From: Isoperla grammatica
Taxonomy: Eukaryota > Arthropoda > Insecta > Plecoptera > Perlodidae
DNA length: 64,000 nt
Direction: 5' to 3'
Assembly: GCA_945910005.1 (NCBI GenBank)
Contig: OX246742.1
Span: 48,386,211-48,450,210 of the forward strand
The notes below the pieces were generated by a model, which saw only the letters and a list, made by a program, of their open reading frames with translations, was not told the DNA's origin and searched no databases. Shown here in pieces: positions 33,701 to 46,308 of the stretch (the stretch's first letter is position 1; every line of letters begins with the position of its first letter). Both the position numbers and the translations under genes were made by a program.

Positions 33701-36700
33701 GTCTGAACCCGGCATTACGTCACCGCGAATATGTGCTACGTCACGCCTGGAGAACCGTTTTGAGACGAAAATTGAAACTGCTAACTCAATATGCGTGCAA
33801 ATTTCCTGACTTGAAATTGGAATTGCTCGCAGATAACTGAATGAGCGCGTTGATCGCAGCGAGTGAACCATAACACGGGGTTGATGGTCTCCGCTGCTTC
33901 GTTACCCCCCCCCCCCCCCCCCCTGTGACGTGTTGCGCCCCGCGGTGCGTTGCAGCCCGTGTGTGCTTGGCGGGGCTCGAACCCTCGGCCGTTGGTTCCC
34001 ACTGCTCGGGCGAGATGCTTTCAAGTCGATGCCATCCTCATATGCACAGGGCGAACCGTTTTCAGTGCCATGATTTAGACATTATTTCAACTGCTAGCTT
34101 CTCTAAATAAAGTAGGCAGAGCAACATTTTAATTTTTAAAGGTTAATTTATTGTAGTATTTTCCTGAATTTATACATCTAAACTTGACTGGGATATAGAG
34201 TTATATTCTTTACGGGGAGCAAATTGCTAGTTGATTAGTTTTTTTTGTGGGGGGGGGGGGGGCTTATCTCCATAATAAGGGATCTGGAGCAAACCCGAAA
34301 TGTTGTGCACATAATTGTCTACATGCCCGGAAAATGACCCTGAAGTTTGATCACTTTACACTCTGATATTTCTACGCGTAGATAAAGTGTTTGTGCCAAG
34401 TCACAGGCGTGTCGTGTGTGGTCACCCGCCCACCTTGTGTCCCAGGCAATGTAGCCTTCCTTGCGCCGTCAGGGATGATCAAACCCCTCGCCAATGGTTC
34501 TCGAAGAGCGAACCCTAGGCATATACAGGATGGTAAGAGAATTGCTTCAGTTTCCCTGACAAAACATGGCCAGCGAAAAGTTTCAAACAAACTATTTCAA
34601 CAATCTACCTTCGTGAAACTTACTCGCAACCTTATCCACGTGAGCTCACTGAACAGTTTGCGAGTGTAGTTGGCCGCCCTCACGGGAATCGAACCCAGCC
34701 CCTTCTTCTTGAAGACTATTTGTTTTTAGCAAATTTCGAAAACAATTAATTTATCTAGACAGTCCCCGGTTGCTATTAGAAGATTCCAGGAACTCCTGCC
34801 AATGTTTATCTTGCATTGCCCTTGGATGCGCCTGTGGTGGCCGCGGTACAGTCACGTCAAACACGTTGTCTCTCGAGGTACCTCTTCACAGCCTGCTGGA
34901 TCTCCCTGTTGTCGTGTACGTCTTTGGCTTGTTTTGGTGACGCCTCGGCCTCAACCCTCAAGGTACGAAGAGGCGCCCAGGAGTTCTGCCAGAGTCGATA
35001 AAGAGGTTCTCCCCTTTCCAATAAACCACCTTTCTTGGATTGGCCTTTCGAATTGATTTGATTATTCGATGACTATGATTATATGACGTGCGGGATGTTT
35101 GGAGGAAAGGGACAAGTACGACGTGAAGTGGAGGACGTGGACTACCTTTCGTCTGGCTTCTCCACCTTGACCCGACCGGCTTGGGTGGCCCTACCAGAAG
35201 CAGACGCTTCCACCGGCATAACACAGCGCGCAAACCTGCCCAGTGCCCACCACGATAAGCTACCATCCCTGGGCAATGGGCAGGTTGAAGCTACTGGATC
35301 GTCTCACATACTTGACGTTTGTCACGTCAAGCACAGAAATGAAATAAACTATTTTTACATTACTTATAATGAACGCTTGCTATGGATGACACTTAGTCAC
35401 AGTTACCAACGAATTGAGAAGAATGGGTATCAAGAGGTGATCATTTTGGGATGATTGGGATGATTCAGAGTTCAAACCGATCCACGAATTGATAACATAA
35501 TTATGCGTCATTAAGTTATTTATTATCCGGGTAGATGTAGAGCAAAATAGCGTCAACCGTCTTGCAAGGAAATTATTACATGAACGGTTCAAGACTTAGT
35601 TTGTGGCTATCTGCCATTCCTAAATGCGTTTCAAGATACTGAAAGCAAAGCTCGACTTGTTTTTGCAGTAATATCCGGTAGTCATGAGTTGATCGTTCCT
35701 ATGAATGCGAGACAATTAGGCTTGTTTTTATCAGATTACCATAGCCTGGGTTCAAGGCAGCCACCTACACGTGAGTGATATAACAACGCATTGCATTACC
35801 TTCCTGCATGCGTCCCTTCGCCTGGGGAGGTCTTTTAAAACAAGTGAGACTACAACTTACATACTGGACTGGGATCGGCTATAATTTATCGAAATATTTG
35901 ATTTTTATAAATAAAAATTGTTATTTTGTTGAAGCGAAATTAATTTTGTAAATTGTTTAGGGTCAGAACGTTTTTGTTCTCTCAGAATTTTAACCTCGTT
36001 TCCGCCAAGACAACCACATTTCGATTAGGAGCAGCTCAGCCTGTCGTACGAGCGGATGCCGTGTGACGCGTAAACAACGCATTAATTGATTTGATTTGAA
36101 TTTAGATAATGTAGCAAACGTTATAGGCCTAATAGGCATTCATTAAATGTGATTAATTTCCGGGTCACTTTGTGGTGTCCCTTCGGTCCAGATATATTTA
36201 CATTATAAACTGTATCCTAATTAACATGTCATAAAGTGAAAGATTGCATCAAGTGACAGATGATGCATTTGATTTGATTTCCAAGCCACTATAACACGAA
36301 TATGGCGCACAAAATACCTATGTCAAAACATATTTTTCTAGCCTATATAATATGTGAATAAACTAATTGTTTGCCATAATGTTTTAATTAATCGTTGACT
36401 CCACTGATTGCAACCGAACACAGCTAAACGTCTACCTTGCTTCTCACCTTTCTACGCTGTTGAACATATTGTTGATGTTTTATTTATGTTTCGGGGCGTA
36501 CCCCAACGTACCTACGTGACTTATCGTAATGACGGACCCCGCCCGTGTCCGCATAATTCAACCATAAGGGTGTTGCAGCCACACCTCGTTCACTTCATAT
36601 TGATTTTTGTGCTCGGCGCGTGAAGATGGGCCCGACGAAGGGATCGCGAGGTCCGAAAACTATAAGAACTTGTGCATGTAGATCGCTCCCGTGGGTATCT

Positions 36701-36834
36701 ACAAATAAAAAGAAAGTACATACACATGGTGGGTATTCTCCCTCAAAACACAATCTGGATACTGTAAGAAAACGGGTCATATACGGATGGATGTGTTCGG
36801 ACTTCGGAGTGTGTTCTATGGCTTGCTTGGGGCA
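33701..36834. other. Long unassigned stretch with scattered tRNA-like and LINE fragments
   Basis: No gene recognised. Items: a C18 run near 33905; minus-strand B-box-like cores near 33975 and 34688 (TGGGTTCGATTCCCG on the minus strand); a G14 run near 34249; an inverted LINE 5' fragment at 35135-35284. Between about 35300 and 36830 I see nothing beyond AT-rich unique DNA. Confidence 0.45.
35135..35284 (-). mobile_element. LINE 5'-end fragment, inverted relative of 32901-33040
   Basis: The reverse complement shares CCTGCCCAT, CTTATCGTGGTGGGCA, GGCAGGTTTGCG, GCTTCTGGTAGGGCCACCC and GGAGAAGCCAGACGAA with the 395-bp retroposon, allowing substitutions. It is a second, diverged copy in opposite orientation about 2 kb away. 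Its 3' end is unclear; a possible (ATCAA)-type tail lies near 35055-35075. Confidence 0.65.
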
Positions 36835-39283
36835 CGGCCGTGACGCACTGCCAGCCAGTCCTGGCACTGAAGACTTGGTTACCGACGCACGGGGGAGGAT
36901 CGTAGCAAGTACTTGAAACGGCCGCGAAGCACTGCCAGCCAGTCCTGGCACTCAAGACTGTGTTACCGACGCACGGGGGAGGATCGTAGCAAGTACTTGA
37001 AACGGCCGCGACGCACTGCCAGCCAGTCCTGGCACTGAAGACTTGGTTACCGACGCACGGGGGAGGATCGTAGCAAGTACTTGAAACGGCCGCGACGCAC
37101 TGCCAGCCAGTCCTGGCACTCAAGACTGTGTTACCGACGCACGGGGGAGGATCGTAGCAAGTACTTGAAACGGCCGCGAAGCACTGCCAGCCAGTCCTGG
37201 CACTCAAGACTGTGTTACCGACGCACGGGGGAGGATCGTAGCAAGTACTTGAAACGGCCGCGACGCACTGCCAGCCAGTCCTGGCACTGAAGACTGTGTT
37301 ACCGACGCACGGGGGAGGATCGTAGCAAGTACTTGAAACGGCCGCGACGCACTGCCAGCCAGTCCTGGCACTGAAGACTGTGTTACCGACGCACGGGGGA
37401 GGATCGTAGCAAGTACTTGAAACAGCCGCGACGCACTGCCAGCCAGTCCTGGCACTGAAGACTGTGTTACCGACGCACGGGGGAGGATGGTAGCAAGTAC
37501 TTGAAACGGCCGCGACGCACTGCCAGCCAGTCCTGGCACTGAAGACTGTGTTACCGACGCACGGGACAGGATCGTAGCAAGTACTTGAAACGGCCGCGAC
37601 GCACTGCCAGCTAGTCCTGGCACTGAAGACTGTGTTACCGACGCACGGGGGAGGATGGTAGCAAGTACTTGAAACGGCCGCGACGCACTGCCAGCCAGTC
37701 CTGGCACTGAAGACTGTGTTACCGACGCACGGGGGAGGATCGTAGCAAGTACTTGAAACAGCCGCGACGCACTGCCAGCCAGTCCTGGCACTGAAGACTT
37801 GGTTACCGACGCACGGGACAGGATCGTAGCAAGTACTTGAAACGGCCGCGACGCACTGCCAGCTAGTCCTGGCACTCAAGACTGTGTTACCGACGCACGG
37901 GGGAGGATCGTAGCAAGTACTTGAAACGGCCGCGACGCACTGCCAGCCAGTCCTGGCACTGAAGACTGTGTTACCGACGCACGGGGGAGGATCGTAGCAA
38001 GTACTTGAAACAGCCGCGACGCACTGCCAGCCAGTCCTGGCACTGAAGACTTGGTTACCGACGCACGGGACAGGATCGTAGCAAGTACTTGAAACGGCCG
38101 CGACGCACTGCCAGCCAGTCCTGGCACTGAAGACTTGGTTACCGACGCACGGGGGAGGGTCGCAGCAAGTACTTGAAACGGCCGCGACGCACTGCCAGCC
38201 AGTCCTGGCACTCAAGACTTGGTTACCGACGCACGGGGGAGGGTCGCAGCAAGTACTTGAAACAGCCGCGACGCACTGCCAGCCAGTCCTGGCACTGAAG
38301 ACTTGGTTACCGACGCACGGGACAGGATCGTAGCAAGTACTTGAAACGGCCGCGACGCACTGCCAGCCAGTCCTGGCACTGAAGACTTGGTTACCGACGC
38401 ACGGGGGAGGGTTGCAGCAAGTACTTGAAACGGCCGCGACGCACTGCCAGCCAGTCCTGGCACTGAAGACTTGGTTACCGACGCACGGGGGAGGATGGTA
38501 GCAAGTACTTGAAACGGCCGCGACGCAATGCCAGCCAGTCATGGCACTGAAGACTTGGTTACCGACGCACGGGGGAGGATGGTAGCAAGTACTTGAAACG
38601 GCCGCGACGCAATGCCAGCCAGTCATGGCACTGAAGACTTGGTTACCGACGCACGGGGGAGGATGGTAGCAAGTACTTGAAACGGCCGCGACGCACTGCC
38701 AGCCAGTCCTGGCACTGAAGACTTGGTTACCGACGCACGGGGGGGGGGGGGGGGGGGATCGTAGCAAGTACTTGAAACGGCCGCGACGCACTGCCAGCCA
38801 GTCCTGGAACTGAAGACTTGGTTACCGACGCACGGGGGAGGATGGTAGCAAGTACTTGAAACGGCCGCGACGCACTGCCAGCCAGTCCTGGCACTGAAGA
38901 CTTGGTTACCGACGCACGGGACAGGATCGTAGCAAGTACTTGAAACGGCCGCGACGCACTGCCAGCCAGTCCTGGCACTGAAGACTTGGTTACCGACGCA
39001 CGGGACAGGATCGTAGCAAGTACTTGAAACGGCCGCGACGCACTGCCAGCCAGTCATGGCACTCAAGACTTGGTTACCGACGCACGGGACAGGATCGTAG
39101 CAAGTACTTGAAACGGCCGCGACGCACTGCCAGCCAGTCCTGGCACTGAAGACTTGGTTACCGACGCACGGGGGAGGATCGTAGCAAGTACTTGAAACGG
39201 CCGCGACGCACTGCCAGCCAGTCATGGCACTCAAGACTGTGTTACCGACGCACGGGGCAGGATCGTAGCAAGTACTTGAAACA
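36834..39283. repeat. 84-bp minisatellite (about 29 copies)
   Basis: Unit runs from GGCCGCGACGCACTGCCAGC through GTTACCGACGCACGG and GTAGCAAGTACTTGAAAC. It contains CAAGTACTTG (perfect 10-bp palindrome) and TGCCAG-CCAGTC-CTGGCA (6-bp stem). Variants are TTGGTTACC/TGTGTTACC, GGGGGAGGAT/GGGACAGGAT and CGGCCGCG/CAGCCGCG. One copy has a G19 run (38739-38757). As 84 is a multiple of 3 and two minus-strand frames lack stops, it yields a 682-codon ORF (36743-38791). I regard this as non-coding. Confidence 0.97.
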
Positions 39284-40785
39284 GTTAGCGACGGTAGAAA
39301 GTTGATTGAAAGGATGCATGGTTGGAAGACAACAACGGGGGCGATACGTGGGCCATATGATCGGGGATACGGGCAGACTGGACGCGGACAATGAACAGAG
39401 GAAGCCGAAACACGGATTGGGAACGTGACATGACGATGCAGTTACAATGTGCGGCCGAAAGGAGCCGGTTCACTGACCCCTCGACGTCTGAGGACGGGGC
39501 ACAATGGCGGACTGCATCTCATACTCTGTCCTGAGACAAACTCACAGATGCCTTCGTCGACGTCATAGATGAGTGATTCGTGGCCAAGCGGCGAGCTCCC
39601 ATTTCGAACATGATCGATGATTGGCCGCGAACCTCTATGACGAATGCATCGGTAGAGTTGTTGCGGGGCAACTGTCTGTCTAACTTTAACTTTAACTTTA
39701 ACTTTCCGTTTGTAAGGTTGACATGCCCGGGCATGTCAAAATAGTGGTCGGCAAGTAACGTGTTTGCCGACATAACGCTCGTCAGACTCAAACCTCACAC
39801 CAGCCTCAACTTCCATATTTCCGTAGAAAATTCGAGTATACAGATTGATCCGAACTGTTTTTGTAAACTGCACTATCATGTCATTGCATGCTTAGAACAA
39901 ATAAACATCGACCGACCACTGAAAGCCATCGCGTAGCTCATCAACACACTAATGATATTAGTAGTTTGTGTGATTGTCCTTGTTGTCAACATTTCTATTA
40001 ATAAGTGTCGGACATTTCCAATTCGGTGCACAATGAAATTAGTTGCTCAGTTTAGGCTGTCTGTACAAATGAAAGGAACAACTTGGTGTAATTGTAATTG
40101 TATGGATGCCACTTAGGCTCTACTAGTAGATTTAGTATATTATGAAAGAGTAGAGTGGGAAACGGAAGTGACCTAAAAATGGTTTGGACGTTATTTAATA
40201 AAATGTTCGAGCCCTGTTTGGGGTGCGTGGTTTAGTAAGTTATATATGTAACGAGAATGGAAGTGAAGTACCTCTCCAGTATCGAAGAGGAGGGACAACT
40301 GCAAACCAGCGCTTGGTTCACAATGAATGGCTAACATCCTGGCTATTTACTTGTTACACTTCCATGTATCGTGAATATTGCATTCTATGTTGTGTTCATG
40401 TGAATTATCCCACCATGCACCGCCAGGGTCCTCTTGATTGGAGGGCCAGGTTCGATACCCAGTCAGTGTTCTCAACGCCCCTCCCCGGCTCAACGCCAGA
40501 TTAGCTTATAACAGCCCAGTAACTCATGACGGTTGCGTCAAGCAAGTCAATAAAGTCGTAATAACTGACATTTCCTTTCCGTAATCTCGTCGTAGTAAGG
40601 AAAAACAGCGCGCATTGCGTCGCTGTCTGTCCCTCAGCCTGTGTCGGCGTGGCTCGTACTGTCCCTCAGCCGGTGTCGTACAGTGACGTGAGAGTAAACC
40701 GACGAACATCTTCACTTACGGCAATCGCGACACAGTCAGGTTGAAAGCAGAGGAAGACAATATTCCTATGTTATGTTTGTTTCCA
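39284..40785. other. Unassigned non-coding stretch
   Basis: No gene recognised. AACTTTAACTTTAACTTT near 39680 is a short 6-bp repeat. A B-box-like GGTTCGATACCCAG lies near 40450. Nothing else stands out. Confidence 0.4.
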
Positions 40786-40793
40786 CATCCATG

Positions 40794-42129
40794 CAGGCCC
40801 ACCTTACCCTATAGGCACACGAGGCCCGGGCCTAGGGCGGCACTTTCCAGGGGCGGCAAATTTATTGGAAATTTGTATGTTATCAATCAACCAATTTATT
40901 GATATTCAAGAAGTAAAAATCGTTTATATTTTACTTTTTTCGAACACAAAATGTCATAGCCAATATCTCAATTTCTCACCTGAGCGTTCACAAAAAATGA
41001 CTTGTATATTTGTATGCCCTTTTTATGGTTGACGAGTCTAATTCAGATAAGAGAGTTGGGTGACAATGACAATGAGGAAGGGGTAGTGTTTAGAAATGGC
41101 AGGGGGAATAATAAGCCGAATGGAGTTTTTGCCTGACCTTTCCTAGAATCTGGCTATTCATTTTGAAAAGTATTGTAGTGTTCTTTGTAGCAGCATGTGG
41201 AGACTTATTAGCCAAAACATGCTTTCATCTTGAGATGTTACAAATTACTAAAACGTTCGGTCCAACAAATCATATCTCAGTCTGAGCTTCTCGGAACAGC
41301 ATCAAACCACAATGCACTATCCCGCAAGTAAATCTGTAAACAAAATGCTTTCCGGATGTTATAGTTTTCTTCTGGCGTTTTGAAATCAGTCAAGATTTCA
41401 ACTTCGTAAGGGAAGGTTCGATTTTCTGCACTTTTGTAGTGATTATTCGTAGGGTAAACTGGTTTATGCCAGGCGTGTGCTATAAAATGTGTGTGTGTGT
41501 GAAGTGAAGTACAATAAACTATATTAACAATTTTGTCACGTTCGTTATTGTAATGTCGAATGTAAAGCCTAGAGTTAGATTAAGTGGAGCCCAGTATAAG
41601 AAACCCGCTAAAGAACAGATTGACGAGGCAGAGCCATTGTTGAAAAGAATACCGAGAATAAAATCATTTTTTGTTAAAAAAAAATCCGAGAATACACTTA
41701 GCAAGCTCAGATGCGTGTTCATCAGATAGTGGCAATAATAGCGGTAAAGAAACCGGAGACAATATAGATGGATTTCGGGAATACACTGAAGATATACGCA
41801 AGAATCACAGAACGCGAAAACTTATCAATGTTGTCCATTGAATGTGAGCTAACAAAAACAATATGCTTCCACACAGTCATTGAATGATTTGCCAGAAACA
41901 AATTCAGGATGAAACCTTTGAGAGATTGTAGACTCGGCGATGGAGACTAATGAGTGACAAATATATTTAGCATAAATAAATAAAATGTGTTCTTATTGCC
42001 CATCATCGTATACAAGTTTGTAATGGTGTTGTTGTTATTGTTGCCATTGAGTGTTGGGGGGGGGGGGGGGGGGGGGGGGCGGCATTTTGTATCGGGCCTA
42101 TGTGCAAAAAACATGTTAAGACGGCCCTG
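40794..42129 (+). mobile_element. hAT transposon remnant, 1,336 bp, 8-bp TSD
   Basis: CATCCATG flanks it at 40786-40793 and 42130-42137, an exact 8-bp target-site duplication. The left end CAGGCCCACCTTACC pairs with the right end, whose reverse complement is CAGGGCCGTCTTAAC. Further in, GCACACGAGGCCCGGGCC matches GCACATAGGCCCGATA, and GGCGGC occurs on both sides. A G24 run sits inside the right end. It encloses a truncated transposase start, so it is an internally deleted copy. Confidence 0.9.
41553..41729 (+). pseudogene. hAT transposase N-terminus, truncated (ZMYM-like type)
   Basis: A 58-codon frame starts MSNVKPRVRLSGAQYKK and includes LLKRIPRIKSFF, then stops. The pattern basic start, (L)SGAxYxK(R)x, then an amphipathic LLKxIPKIxxFF segment is, from memory, the usual N-terminus of hAT transposases related to ZMYM/zinc-finger MYM-type proteins. 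After the stop a shifted frame reads SSDACSSDSGNNSGKETGD, the acidic/serine linker normally following it, so a frameshift separates them. No BED/TTF finger, DDE catalytic core or dimerisation domain is present before the right end, about 400 bp on. This is a remnant of a transposon-borne gene, inactive on its own, lying inside the TSD-bounded element. Confidence 0.75.
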
Positions 42130-42137
42130 CATCCATG

Positions 42138-43276
42138 CAGTCGTCCTATTTATACCAGCACTCACTCGTATCGCCACTCGTACGGGATTGGCTGATGCTG
42201 CGAGCAACAAGGCGTATCGCGACACTCATTGCTTAGATTAGTTCTCTGTGTTCTCGACTATCTGTATGTATTTTTTAGTACATATAGCGCTATATGTGGC
42301 CAAATGTAGCAACTTATTGGTGAAGATTGTATTCCGCGGTTGAATGTGTGTTTGTTCGTTTTTCCTTGTTGGTATGTTTTCATTTTGTTTTGAATTGTTT
42401 TGTGTTTGTTTTTGTTTCTTATTGTCTGGTTTTGTTTGTGTTTGTTTTGAGTTGTTTGTAAGTCTAAAACGTGTCCTGATTTAAATGACTACGTTACTTT
42501 GTGACATAATGCCGGAGTGTATGAACATGTTTTCATTGTATTACTTTATACAGTAAGTGAAAAGGGTCCCGAGTATAGCTCTGCCTATTGTACGAGGCTA
42601 CTAAAAGATAGTTGACGTTATATATTATAATCTAGCTCGTTGTTAAGTATGTCGTTAAAGTAAGGTAAATCGTTATCATCGTCGTCATAAATAAGCTCTC
42701 TCATATTTGCGTCTTCGGAGTGTCACGGCCGTCTTAGCTTGGAGTTATCAGCGACCATGTAGGGTCTTGTCGCAGAGTTGCGGTCAGGACTCAGGACTCA
42801 GGACTCAGGACTCAGGACGTGGCTGGCGGAAACGCTCGTTGGTCTCGTGGGTTCGATCACACTCGCACGCCCTGACCGAGATAGCGTTGTTGAGCCTGTT
42901 TGGACACCCCTGGCTCGTGATCTCCTTATATCGCACTAGTCTGGCATAATCGACTGTAAATCATAATACGACGCTGTATATAGGCACGTTAATCTCTCAC
43001 ACGCCCTCTCCACTGATAACAGAGGGTCATGACGATACGTCGACCCGGCTTCGAGTCCCGCCGCTTACTGCCCTTTCGATACTATCGATTAGTATTCTCG
43101 ACACTACAAACCCACTAGGTACAAACTGATGTTGTACATAACGAGCGGTCTTCTTGAACAACACCTCGTCGGAGTGTTACGAGAATATAGTCTTGAAGTA
43201 ACCCTGCGCTAAAGTAAGAGCGTGTTTAGCGAAGCCAATAACCCAGTGTCTCCAGTCTCCACCAATACAATATGAT
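42138..43276. other. Unassigned stretch with a 7-bp microsatellite
   Basis: No gene recognised. TCAGGAC is repeated about five times at 42784-42818. TTTGTTTTG-type words dominate 42350-42450. B-box-like GGGTTCGATCAC (near 42849) and GGCTTCGAGTCCCGCC (near 43048) suggest decayed tRNA-like modules. Confidence 0.45.
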
Positions 43277-44498
43277 GAACAAGCAAACCGCAGTATGCAC
43301 GCCTACATTGATGCCAGCCAGCACTCGGTTTGCAACCACTTGTACGTTGTACCGCTTGGGAGTAGAGGAACGTATCCTGGCTTGGCTCCACGTAGTACGT
43401 ACAGCTTCCTGGTTACTCTACACGCTCCTCTAGGAATGAACGAGCAAACCGCAGTATGCACGCCTACATTGATGCCAGCCAGCACTCGGTTTGCAACCAC
43501 TGTACGTTGTACGGCTTGGGAGTAGAGGAACGTATCCTTGGCTTGGCTCCACGTAGTACGTACAGCTTCCTGGTTACTCTACACGCTCCTCTAGGAATGA
43601 ACGAGCAAACCGCAGTGTACACGCCTACATTGATGCCAGCCAGCACTCGGTTTGCAACCACTTGTACGTTGTACGGCTTGGGAGTAGAGGAACGTATCCT
43701 GGCTTGGCTCCACGTAGTACGTACAGCTTCCTGGTTACTCTACACGCTCCTCTAGGAATGAACGAGCAAACCGCAGTATGCACGCCTACATTGATGCCAG
43801 CCAGCACTCGGTTTGCAACCACTGTACGTTGTACGGCTTGGGAGTAGAGGAACGTATCCTTGGCTTGGCTCCACGTAGTACGTACAGCTTCCTGGTTACT
43901 CTACACGCTCCTCTAGGAATGAACGAGCAAACCGCAGTGTACACGCCTACATTGATGCCAGCCAGCACTCGGTTTGCAACCACTTGTACGTTGTACGGCT
44001 TGGGAGTAGAGGAACGTATCCTGGCTTGGCTCCACGTAGTACGTACAGCTTCCTGGTTACTCTACACGAGCTCCTCTAGGAATGAACGAGCAAACCGCAG
44101 TGTACACGCCTACATTGATGCCAGCCAGCACTCGGTTTGCAACCACTTGTACGTTGTACGGCTTGGGAGTAGAGGAGCGTATCCTGGCTTGGCTCCACGT
44201 AGTACGTACAGCTTCCTGGTTACTCTACACGAGCTAACCGCAGTGTACACGCCTACATTGATGCCAGCCAGCACTCGGTTTGCAACCACTTGTACGTTGT
44301 ACGGCTTGGGAGTAGAGGAACGTATCCTTGGCTTGGCTCCACGTAGTACGTACAGCTTCCTGGTTACTCTACACGAGCTCCTCTAGGAATGAACGAGCAA
44401 ACCGCAGTGTACACGCCTACATTGATGCCAGCCAGCACTCGGTTTGCAACCACTTGTACGTTGTACGGCTTGGGAGTAGAGGAACGCCGAACGTATCA
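43277..44498. repeat. 161-bp minisatellite (about 7.6 copies)
   Basis: Unit holds CGCAGTRTRCACGCCTACAT, TTTGCAACCACTTGTACG and CACGTAGTACGTACAGCTTC. Indel variants are CACTTG/CACTG, CCTGG/CCTTGG and an AGCTCC insertion. Two-unit alternation gives a weak 323-bp higher-order pattern (starts 43295, 43456, 43617, 43778). One unit near 44230 has a deletion at GAGC|TAACCGC. The 202-codon ORF crossing it is a by-product. Confidence 0.96.
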
Positions 44499-45906
44499 TC
44501 TGAGGAAAGAGGATCCGTAAATGATCCTTAGTCCATCATTCTTCCTTTGAGGAAAGTTTGGTGCTTTTATCACAAAGTGCGCGATCCGACTAATATACTG
44601 AGCTTATTCCCATAACTATTAATCACGAAACCATTAAATATCCAGAGTTAATAATACGTTAGTACTAATTTAGCCGGCACGCAGACTTGCACGCGGGCCT
44701 CGAGCAGCCAGGGACGTGGGTTCATACCCCGTCCGTCAGCTGTGCTCAAGACGGTCAGTGAACCACGCTGTGACGGTTTACTCAGTATTCATTAGTGGAT
44801 ATGTCTTCCGATGGGCAGCAGCATACAAGACTAGCTGGTTCGATTTCCGCCACCGGCATCCGCTCAAGATATTTTGTGGATATTCAGTGTATAAACCCAG
44901 GCACGTCAAGTGAAGCTATAGGCTACTATCGTCTTCCTTCAACGTGTTTCCATCCCAAGCTCTCCTCCGTCCACCTCTGTGTAGTCTCCTCAGTCAAGCC
45001 AGGCGCTGCCGGCCGAGCAAGCCTTCAGTTCCAAGAACCGCTGCACCTCTAGTTCCGCAGGGTCGCAATGACGCATCATGTAAGGGTACAAAACAAGTAC
45101 AACAGGAACGTGGTAATCGGTGCACTCATAGTTTTGCTACTAAATTAAATTAGTGACGCTTGACTCAAGTTTCGTCGCGCGCGCGCGTTTGTCCTCGTCG
45201 TTAACGCGCGCGAAAGCGATTCTCCCGACGTTATCTCGGTGCTGTCGTTAGGCGTTATCGTCGTCGTCGTCGGCTGAAGACATGCGCGACGACGGAACGC
45301 GTTGTGCGAGCATTGATTCGATTATACTTCATGTTACTGATGGGCTTCTACACTTGGCTTCCGCCCACCAGCCTGTTGGAAGCTCCAAGTCCGGCAGCAT
45401 ATATCGGCGCCCCCCCCCCCCCCCCCCGTGATATTTCGACTGCTACGGATGGGGCCTTGTTGCCCCCCAGATCGGTTCCATTTGTATCAAATCCGGCACC
45501 TCCACTACTGTCTAGTTGGTATTGGATGGGTTTCATCAGGACACGAACCCAGATCCTCCGACTCTACTTTCCAGTTGGTAGTAAGGGAAGGTTTGAACAA
45601 GGGCAGCGTCCGCGGTAGCTAATCGGTTGGGACGGAGGTCCTAAGCATATAAATCCCTCATAATGCATGTTTTTTAAAAAATTATCCTTCACCTTCAGCT
45701 ATCACCCCTCATCTTCTCGAATAGCACGATGGTCAATAATGGATCAACGTCATTGAGAACAAGTGTGCGAACTCGACGTTTACGGACAAGCGTATGTTCT
45801 ATCATCAGGACAGTATTGGAGACTCGCGCTGCTAAGCAACCTCCTTATCAACGCCAGTTGACAGTCCCATAATAGTTTACTTTCTTGCCCTAGTCTATTT
45901 TGAGTG
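44499..45906. other. Unassigned stretch with CpG-rich patch and SINE fragment
   Basis: No gene recognised. GTGGGTTCATACCCCGTCC near 44717 is tRNA T-arm-like. 45165-45305 is CpG-dense (CGCGCGCGCG, CGTCGTCGTCGTCGG). A C-run lies near 45412-45427. The SINE-like segment at 45624-45735 is listed separately. Confidence 0.45.
45624..45735 (+). mobile_element. SINE-like repeat, decayed copy
   Basis: CGGTTGGGACGGAGGTCCTAAG and later ATTATCCTTCACCTTCAGCT, ATCACCCCTCATCTTCTCGA match the segment at 56021-56150 in order and spacing, except for a deletion covering that copy's B-box region. Two dispersed copies with a tRNA-like head indicate a SINE family. Confidence 0.6.
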
Positions 45907-46308
45907 GGCAATACTGCATGAGTATCTCCTGTCTTGCCCGATACTTGGCAATACTGCATGAGTATCTCCTGTCTTGCCCGATATTTGGCAATACTGCATG
46001 AGTATCTCCTGTCTTGCCCGATACTTGGCAATACTGCATGAGTATCTCCTGTCTTGCCCGATACTTGGCAATACTGCATGAGTATCTCCTGTCTTGCCCG
46101 ATACTTGGCAATACTGCATGAGTATCTCCTGTCTCGCCCCGATACTTGGCAATACTGCATGAGTATCTCCTGTCTTGCCCGATACTTGGCAATACTGCAT
46201 GAGTATCTCCTGTCTTGCCCGATACTTGGCAATACTGCATGAGTATCTCCTGTCTTGCCCGATACTTGGCAATACTGCATGAGTATCTCCTGTCTCGCCC
46301 CGATACTT
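45907..46308. repeat. 40-bp minisatellite (10 copies)
   Basis: Ten units of GGCAATACTGCATGAGTATC then TCCTGTCTTGCCCGATACTT. ATACT-GCATG-AGTAT is a 5-bp stem hairpin in each. The fifth after the start and the last carry CTCGCCCC for CTTGCCC, suggesting a five-unit duplication. Minus-strand ORFs through it are artefacts. Confidence 0.97.

Noticed and set aside
43778..44386. 202-codon ORF
   Set aside because: Read-through of the 161-bp array with indel-driven frame changes; shadow ORFs occur on the other strand.
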